Source: Forficula auricularia
Lineage: Eukaryota > Arthropoda > Insecta > Dermaptera > Forficulidae
Direction: 5' to 3'
Assembly (NCBI GenBank): GCA_024734495.1
Contig: JALMQS010000099.1
Location: forward strand, 65,508,291 to 65,572,290
DNA length: 64,000 nucleotides
The number at the start of each line of letters is the position of its first letter. Position 1 is the stretch's first letter. The translations under genes and the position numbers were made by a program. Below, piece by piece: positions 59,301-64,000 of the stretch. The notes below the pieces were generated by a model that had not been told where the DNA came from, made no database searches, and saw only the letters and a list, made by a program, of their open reading frames with translations.

Positions 59301-61655
59301 TATTCTGCTTGGGGATTTGTTTTTGAAACATAATTTAACTTGAAATACAATGATGAAAATTACTATATTTCTAATATAATATGTATCTGTTAAATGTTTT
59401 CCTCTCTTTTGCAGATGTCAATCATTTTTTAGAACACTTTAGAACTGCTGTTTGAATCCAATAAAAACTTGATGATTAATAAAGTAAAGGGTGTGCAGTT
59501 TCACAGTGAATGAAACAAAACTCAAAGAGGTTTATACAAACTATATTATACTTGAGTTTGTATAAACTCTCTTGAGTTTTATTTCATTCACTGTGAAACT
59601 ACACACCCTTTACTTTATTAATTAATATTTATCATGTTTCACCTAAAACCTACACCACTTTCCCCAAGTAAAAAAAAAACTTGATGAATAGTTTTTTCCT
59701 TGAGCAGGTCCATAGACTGTCTCTTTATCGGATAGAAATATTGAAACTTTAACATAGCTTTAAAGAAGGAAATCTAGAGGTATAAGATCGAGAGATTGTG
59801 TTGCTAATTAATGCCATCATTTCAAGAAATAACATAAAGAGGAAAGTTGGTCTGCAATAAAGTGATGGATTCTTAATTTATTTTACTGAAAAATATATCC
59901 ACTAACATGGTCTTGAAAAAATTTTGATAACATATTTCTATACATTTTATATTCGATTATACACTGAGCTGAAAACGCCATTCGGTGATGAAATCTCAAG
60001 TTTAAAATGGTTCACTCTTTAGAAATTATGGGATAACAACTAGTGTGAAAGTGAATTTGAAAGTCAATGAATTTGTTTGTGCTTTTGGAAAATCACATTA
60101 TCGAGTGAAAGTAGTTTTTGCATACATTTGAACAAATCAATTTTTATAAACTTTTATGGGATCAAATATTAGTGGAATTAAAGCCTATAGCCCTATATGA
60201 TCAAGCCTAGACTTATTTAAATATCAATGGTGAAAATACAATACAGTGAAAGCCCTCAAATCCGAACCCGGAAATCCGAAATCCTGGGAAATCCGAACGA
60301 GTTTTTTTGACAAATTTAAGTTTGGGTAGGTGTTTTCTCGAACTCGAGGCTAGGCCAAAGCTTCTTCCAAGATCTCCGCAGTAAGTTCACACTTGTATTT
60401 TGCCACGATTCTGCAACCCAGTAAATAACGTCTTTTATTGTAACTTTCTTCAGCTTCTCAAGGATAGAAAGAGAACCATTTTCTTCAATAAGATATCTAA
60501 ACCACCAGCTTTCGGATAATCCGAACAGGATACAGCCCCAATTAGTTCGGATTTGATAGGTTTCACTGTATATCCAAACTAATATTTTTTCATTTAATTG
60601 TGATTTTAACTCCTATAATTTTTTTTTTATGATATTGATGTGAGAAGGAGATACACCAGAAGGTCCATCCCCTAAAGGCCTGTATGGGCTGGCCCCTCCA
60701 TCGTGAAAAGAACAGAGTAGAAGGAAAAGAAGCCGGGATCACGAGCCAAATCTCAGAAAGTTAGATATAGTCTAATTTACTAAGTTTTTAGGGGCTTCGA
60801 GCAGTGGTAAATTCTCCGCGCGATAAATTAGGTTAAATTTATCTCCTACTTAATTTTTATTACCAGACCCTATACTAACAGAAAAAATGTCTGGGTATAG
60901 CCGGGAATCGATCGAACCCGAGACCTCCGGACTGCCAGCCAGTTATTCTGACCATTACACTTGGGAGGCGGACAAATGAGCCCTATTTATTGTAGCACGA
61001 ACGTGCTATTATTTTTAAATTAACAACATATCAAAAGTATATGGGGGTTAGAAAATTTAATTTCTCACTTAAATTTTTATTGACTGAATGAAGTATTCCA
61101 TTTTCAGTATCAATATTCTCAATTTGTTTTTTGTTTTTTTTATAAAAGAATTATGTTTTCTAAAATTTCCTCACAAATATCAAATTGCCCAAACAAAAAT
61201 GATCTAAAGCTATGCATATAATAATAAAATAATAAGTTTATAATATAAATAGAAAATCAAAAGTTAACATGCACATAACAAAAGAATATTTACAAGAGTT
61301 AGGTATTTTAATAAGTATTATTATGAAGAATAGCAATTATAATGCATTTCGTGGTAAAGTGCAAAATAGGTTAGAATAGAGTTAGAGAGAGAGATAGGAG
61401 GAAAATCAGAGAGAATGGCAGGGATTGGGACCTGTGCTGTGGGCCGAAGGGTTCCCGGCCTGTCGGCGCTGATGCTCCTGCTTAGGGAGCCGTTGTCTTG
61501 GGTGCCGTCCTCGGCGAGCCCTGGCTCCTGCGATTTACTCCTCGTCTTGCTACGTCCCAGACGTCGTTTGATTGTACCGAAGAAGTCACGCCGCTTTTTG
61601 CGGCCACGCGTTCGATCTGGACCCAGCCACCCAATTAATATTGTTTTTTATTTTT
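50235..61655 (-). CDS. C1-domain (phorbol-ester/diacylglycerol-type) regulatory protein gene, partial
   Basis: Exons 57864-57711, 57216-57109 and 55772-55620 join in perfect phase (2, 2, 2) and read through without a stop. They give a serine-rich linker (RSSLSEASGISGAS, then YINEASTLVLETIENGI), a basic segment (RSKWRKKGTKLH), and a complete C1 zinc finger. In the family this finger recruits proteins to membranes by binding diacylglycerol or lipid. An upstream exon at about 61616-61432 is rich in basic and serine residues, and a possible last exon is at 50360-50235. Coding sequence is strongly conserved in style and more GC-rich than the flanks, so this is a genuine host gene. I do not name the family: the linker looks like that of a conserved arthropod signalling protein, but a database search is needed. 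Confidence 0.75.
50430..51720. other. Non-coding stretch with one small hairpin
   Basis: A 20-bp-arm palindrome lies at 51020-51062 (ACCATATAAATAGACAT and inverse). 50830-50890 resembles the dispersed repeat of 18880. No gene. Confidence 0.45.
51724..51965. repeat. Tandem duplication, about 130-bp unit
   Basis: Two diverged direct copies: AAGTAAGCTGATATAAAAAG… and AAGTAAGCTGAATTAAAAAC…, both continuing GATTCTACAT, ATATTTTAATGCGCATTT and AAATTAATTAACTA. Confidence 0.6.
52794..53760. mobile_element. Foldback element with interior of the TAGTCCAGTCAAA family
   Basis: Arms of about 300 bp (AGGAAATGATTCCCGGTAAAG and inverse; GAGGCGCGTAGAA). The centre (53100-53430) matches 8160-8520, including the AAGGAGAC and ATTGGATAATGGTAA phrases. 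GGGGGCTGTTTTTTGACAGG repeats inverted at both inner edges. Confidence 0.65.
53950..55610. other. Intron-like stretch, nothing firm
   Basis: Presumed intron of the C1-domain gene. CCTTTGATTTAAAAATCAG (54076) recurs at 58613, so a dispersed repeat is present. No exon was recognised. Confidence 0.4.
55620..55772 (-). CDS. C1-domain gene exon (zinc finger)
   Basis: Acceptor GTTTTTAG; reads GTVCQVCQKTLARRLGKQGY, then ECRDCEIKCHKHCHIRV, then DSNCTNSTIQNIEL. Spacing C-x2-C, C-x2-C, H-x2-C (CHKHC) and a last C gives the two zinc sites, with the upstream histidine in the previous exon; QGYECRDC is the typical C1 core. Donor GTAAGT in phase 2. Confidence 0.88.
55930..57100. other. Intron with decayed hAT-like repeat
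   Basis: GGGGCAAAATCAAACCATAGGG at 56250 and GTGCCGGGCCCGGGGG at 56450 look like the two ends of a short hAT element. A 10-G run lies at 56751. No exon. Confidence 0.4.
57109..57216 (-). CDS. C1-domain gene exon (segment before the zinc finger)
   Basis: Acceptor CGTTTTTTAG; reads HYLVPLSMAQRSKWRKKG, then TKLHIFNDHTFIAKHLPG. The H-x-F and histidine that open a C1 domain are in HTFIAKHL. Donor GTGATT in phase 2, a weak but usable site. Confidence 0.85.
57407..57499 (+). repeat. tRNA-derived SINE-like unit with intact 7-bp acceptor stem
   Basis: GGATCAG at the start pairs perfectly with CTGATCC at the end. A B box (GGTTCGAACCC) with T-stem CCGGG/CCTGG and a 5-bp arm TCGCA/TGCGA are present. 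At 93 nt, with an extra insert after the D-like arm and C instead of T before the anticodon position, it is not a normal tRNA. An A-rich tail follows. Confidence 0.55.
57711..57864 (-). CDS. C1-domain gene exon (serine-rich linker)
   Basis: Acceptor ACATTTTCAG; reads YLLVPTLRGIDINSTRSS, then LSEASGISGASTRTYIN, then EASTLVLETIENGIK. Donor GTAAAA in phase 2. Only one frame is open. Confidence 0.82.
57900..58990. other. Intron of the C1-domain gene, dispersed repeat inside
   Basis: GTGCCATGCCCGAACGGGCGCC near 58140 is a compact palindrome with raised GC. CCTTTGATTTAAAAATCAG recurs at 54076. No exon. Confidence 0.4.
59481..59670. repeat. Hairpin related to the hammerhead segment at 3170-3360
   Basis: GTAAAGGGTGTGCAGTTTCAC and its inverse form arms around TTTATACAAACT. 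The right part to TCATGTTTCACCTAAAACC matches 3209-3300 closely. The ribozyme core itself is absent here. Confidence 0.65.
60244..60568 (-). mobile_element. Pogo/Tigger-like short element with TA target duplication
   Basis: Left CAGTGAAAGCCCTCAAATCC and inverted right CAGTGAAACCTATCAAATCC with TA outside both. GAATCCGAA-type motifs flank the ends. The interior is a decayed scrap of transposase-like sequence; no long frame. Confidence 0.8.
60640..60770. repeat. Dispersed repeat fragment (family of 14940)
   Basis: CCCCTAAAGGCCTGTATGGG and CCCCTCCATCGTGAAAAG are the inverse of motifs at 14950-15000. Confidence 0.45.
60785..60985 (-). repeat. tRNA-derived SINE-like unit
   Basis: The - strand reads CCTCCCAAGTGTAATGGTC (A-box-like) and TCGGGTTCGATCGATTCCC (B box with a small insertion), followed by a non-tRNA body to about 60785. 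Confidence 0.5.
61432..61655 (-). CDS. C1-domain gene, probable upstream exon
   Basis: A GC-rich island with one good - strand frame: RTRGRKKRRDFFGTIKRRLG, then SKTRSKSQEPG and GSLSRSISADRPG. The basic helix and phosphorylation-site-like serine runs suit a regulatory linker. A CAG-GTCCCA donor lies at 61432-61431 in phase 0. The acceptor is uncertain (TCCAG before 61616, or further upstream). It does not join exon 57864 directly in phase, so at least one small exon is missing. Confidence 0.6.
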
Positions 61656-61794
61656 TCTAGTTTAAGATACTAATCCTATTCATTCAAAAATTATATTGAA
61701 TGTTTAGGTGTAAACAGATGTGACGAACAGCCGCAAAAATGGACGTATAATAAATTAAACGAGTTAATAAAAATATAACTTCTACTAAGAGATT

Positions 61795-62345
61795 AAAGGA
61801 GACAATGAAAGAGTGTGTCTTTTGCTAGAAAAATGAATTTTTAATTTATTTATAACGAGACTAACTTTCACAGATCAATTCCTGTGAATCACTTGTAATC
61901 TTTTCTTATTCTTATATTATTAAATGAGCAATTCTTGTATATATAGAAACGGGTTCTCGAAAACGGCTCTAATGATTTCTCTAAAAATTGGTGAATTTAT
62001 CAAGTTTCATGAATTATTAGTCGTGTATAAATTTTAATCCGAGTGAAATAAAGGAAGGGGGTGTAAATTAGTCATGTCGCAAAATAAATATTTTAATCGT
62101 TCATATCGGCAAGTCGCAGAGCTTTGAAATTTGAAACTTAAGCTCTTTAGAGGCAAAAAGTTACCGATGCTCCAGGCACTAGACTGATAAAGAGGGCAAA
62201 GCCGTCGAAACTATAGTCTTGTTATAAATAAATTACAAATTTATTTTTCCAGCATAAGACACACTATTTTATTGTCTCCTTTAATTTATAAAAATTCTGC
62301 TACTCTCGGCAAAAAGAAACTTTCAATTTAATCTACTAAGAGATT
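61795..62345. mobile_element. CTGATGA-family foldback split by a dispersed repeat
   Basis: Outer arms GGAGACAATGAAAGAGTGTG and inverse. The right half holds a mutated core, CTGATAA at 62184, hairpin GAGGGC/GCCGTC, GAAAC to 62211. The segment 61930-62165 is copy 2 of the repeat at 10305-10770. Confidence 0.6.
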
Positions 62346-62725
62346 TTACTTTCTTTTTGAAGCATAGAATTGTAGGATTTTCAATCATTTAAATAAATAA
62401 AAAGTTATTTATTTGAAAAAATCAATTTTAAAATATATTTATTAAATTAGATGATGTTTTTTCTCAAAAACGGACTCATAGATTTAAAACTGAGGATATA
62501 ATGGAAGTCAGTCCAAGGATAAATAAAAAGATGATTTCCAATAAAAGAAGATTGAAGGAGACAGAGTGTGTCTTCTGCTGGAATTACAAATTTTCAATTT
62601 ATTTATAACGAGACTATAGTTTCATATATTCATACATCAATTCCTGTAAATCAATTGTAATAGACTGATGAAGAGGACAAAGCTCTCGAGTTTCATATAT
62701 TCATACATCAATTCCTCTAAATCAA

Positions 62726-62775
62726 TTGTAATAGACTGATGAAGAGGACAAAGCTCTCGAAACTACAGTCTCGTT
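62726..62775 (+). ncRNA. Hammerhead-like motif (CTGATGA family), in tandem
   Basis: CTGATGA at 62736-62742, helix II GAGGAC-AAA-GCTCTC, GAAAC at 62759-62763, then TACAGTC with a GTC triplet. A direct 71-bp repeat places a second core at 62665-62690 whose GAAAC has become GAGTT. Helix III is ACT-AC-AGT. Confidence 0.55.
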
Positions 62776-62927
62776 ATAAATAAATTAAAAATTTATAATT
62801 CCAGCAGAAGACACACTCTTTTGTTGTCTCCTTCAATTTATAAAAATTCTGCTAATCTCGGCAAAAAAATTTCAATTTAAAAAAAAAAGATTTATGAGAA
62901 TTCTTCTTTTTACACTTTTGAATCGTC

Positions 62928-62956
62928 GTTTCGGAGGATCTTCCCTCTTTCTTCAG
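62928..62956 (-). ncRNA. Hammerhead-like motif with long helix I but altered triplet
   Basis: CTGAAGA, hairpin GAGG…CCTC, GAAAC. TTTGAA before and TTCAAA after give six helix I pairs beyond a mismatch. The expected GTC is GAC, so cleavage is probably lost. Confidence 0.55.
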
Positions 62957-63169
62957 AGTTCAAATAGAATTCTCTTGATATTGGCAAGACAAAATATCTC
63001 TTCAACACCAACGAATACTGATAAAGGAGACAAGAAAAAAAATTGTTACATGCTTCCTTTATTGACTCCCCTGAAGAATGAGTAAAGATCTGTTCAAAAG
63101 TGTAAAAAGAGAAGTTTTCAATAAATATTCTTTTATTGGAAATCATCTTTTTATTTATACTTGGACTGC

Positions 63170-64000
63170 TTCCAATTCAATCCTCAGATGGATATTTATT
63201 AAAATGATAAAAAGTTTTTACAAATTAATTACTGTATATTGAATTGGGATGAGTAAGAAGTGAATAATTGTAAGAAGACGTCGTGTTGTTGGTATCGTGA
63301 AATAAAATGCTATGCTGTTAAAAATGATCACTAAACCTCTCAGACAATTCAATCCACCCATTTATAATAGTAAAACTCTAATCATTTTAATATGGTAAAT
63401 ACTTGCTTTAAACTGATTTTCTTTAATATAAATAACTTTTTATTTATTTAATAATTAAAAAACATACATACCATAAATATAGGGTATAATAATATACATA
63501 AATCTTAAAAATCTCTGTTTTAAGTTCCTAGATATACATAAATTTGTAAATTTTGATGGTGTTGTTATTGGTGTTGTAATTTAATTATTATGTGTTTCAG
63601 AAGACTTTGAGCAGTCTGGAGCAAGATGTTTAGATATGTTCATCTTTTTATTGAAATATTTATTGCTAATTAATTATTTAGCGAAGGTTTTTTCACCGTT
63701 ATCTTGACATAATCTGAGTATTTTTTTTTAATATTAATTTAAAATGTTTAATAATAGATAATAGAGTTAAAACTTGGAAGAACTTGATCACTAGATTGCC
63801 TTCAAAATATGTAGTCCATAATTTAGCAATCATGTGTCCTTCATACAAGATATTATCGTAAGCATTTAAGCATTATCTTGTTCACTAAGATTTAACGTAA
63901 ATAATGATCAAGACAGTGAATGAAATAGATCTCATTTATTCAGCTATTTGATCATTATTTCCATTAAATTAATTGACCAAGCAAAATTTTTCAAAAGTTA
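63170..64000. other. Nothing recognised
   Basis: AT-rich DNA without coding frame, repeat structure or RNA gene. It may be intron of the C1-domain gene, whose start is not found. Confidence 0.45.

Larger units (their letters stand above)
62503..63165. mobile_element. Foldback with a second ribozyme element inserted
   Basis: Outer arms GGAAGTCAGTCCAAGGATAA and inverse near 63130-63165. A CTGATGA-family unit occupies about 62555-62880. The outer family's own core is on the - strand at 62956-62928. Confidence 0.7.

Noticed and set aside
61415..61660. + strand frame of 81 codons in a GC-rich island
   Set aside because: The - strand reading is basic and serine-rich with a sensible domain-linker character; the + strand frame is its shadow.
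63060..63110. A + strand hammerhead core partnering 62928-62956
   Set aside because: CTGAAGA is present but the GAAAC box and helix II cannot be found.

Overview
The window looks like AT-rich nuclear DNA of an arthropod, most likely an insect. The coding exons are short, GT-AG bounded and separated by long introns. Two genes encode divergent ionotropic receptors (IRs, the arthropod chemosensory branch of the ionotropic glutamate receptor family). Most of the rest is transposable-element sequence: mariner, pogo/Tigger, hAT, RTE and CR1/Jockey-type elements, tRNA-derived SINEs, foldback elements and a Penelope-like element (PLE). I cannot name the species.

Layout. (1) 1-10025, + strand: an IR gene (IR-A) entered part-way through its ligand-binding domain, with eight exons recovered. 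(2) 10026-16786: intergenic repeats. (3) 16787-39656, - strand: a second IR gene (IR-B) in nine exons, from signal peptide to the last membrane helix, with introns swollen by repeats. IR-A and IR-B lie tail to tail and share six intron positions and phases, so they are paralogues. Each carries two reading-frame lesions: IR-A a frameshift near 1128 and a one-base misfit at the exon 4 acceptor; IR-B an in-frame TGA at 36985-36987 and a frameshift near 22015. Both may be pseudogenes, unless these are assembly indels. (4) 39657-50250: intergenic repeats, including a decayed RTE-type reverse transcriptase and a Tigger-like element. (5) About 50.3-61.6 kb, - strand: part of a conserved gene for a protein with a C1 (phorbol-ester/diacylglycerol-type) zinc finger. 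Three consecutive exons join in perfect phase; the two outer exons are less certain. (6) 61.8-64 kb: more foldback elements and unannotated AT-rich DNA.

The most interesting signal is not a protein gene. At least a dozen places carry a hammerhead-ribozyme-like core: CTGANGA, then a short hairpin, then GAAA, then a very short and often self-complementary helix III and a GTC, GTT, GTA or ATC cleavage triplet. In the better copies the flanks pair as helix I. The cores sit in inverted pairs inside foldback elements, and one pair lies in the terminal repeats of the PLE at 33.1-36.2 kb, whose ORF still encodes reverse transcriptase and a GIY-YIG nuclease. At least five core families are present, and in three places one ribozyme-bearing element is inserted inside another. 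Hammerheads are known from PLEs; the diversity, twin inverted layout and nesting here look worth experimental follow-up.
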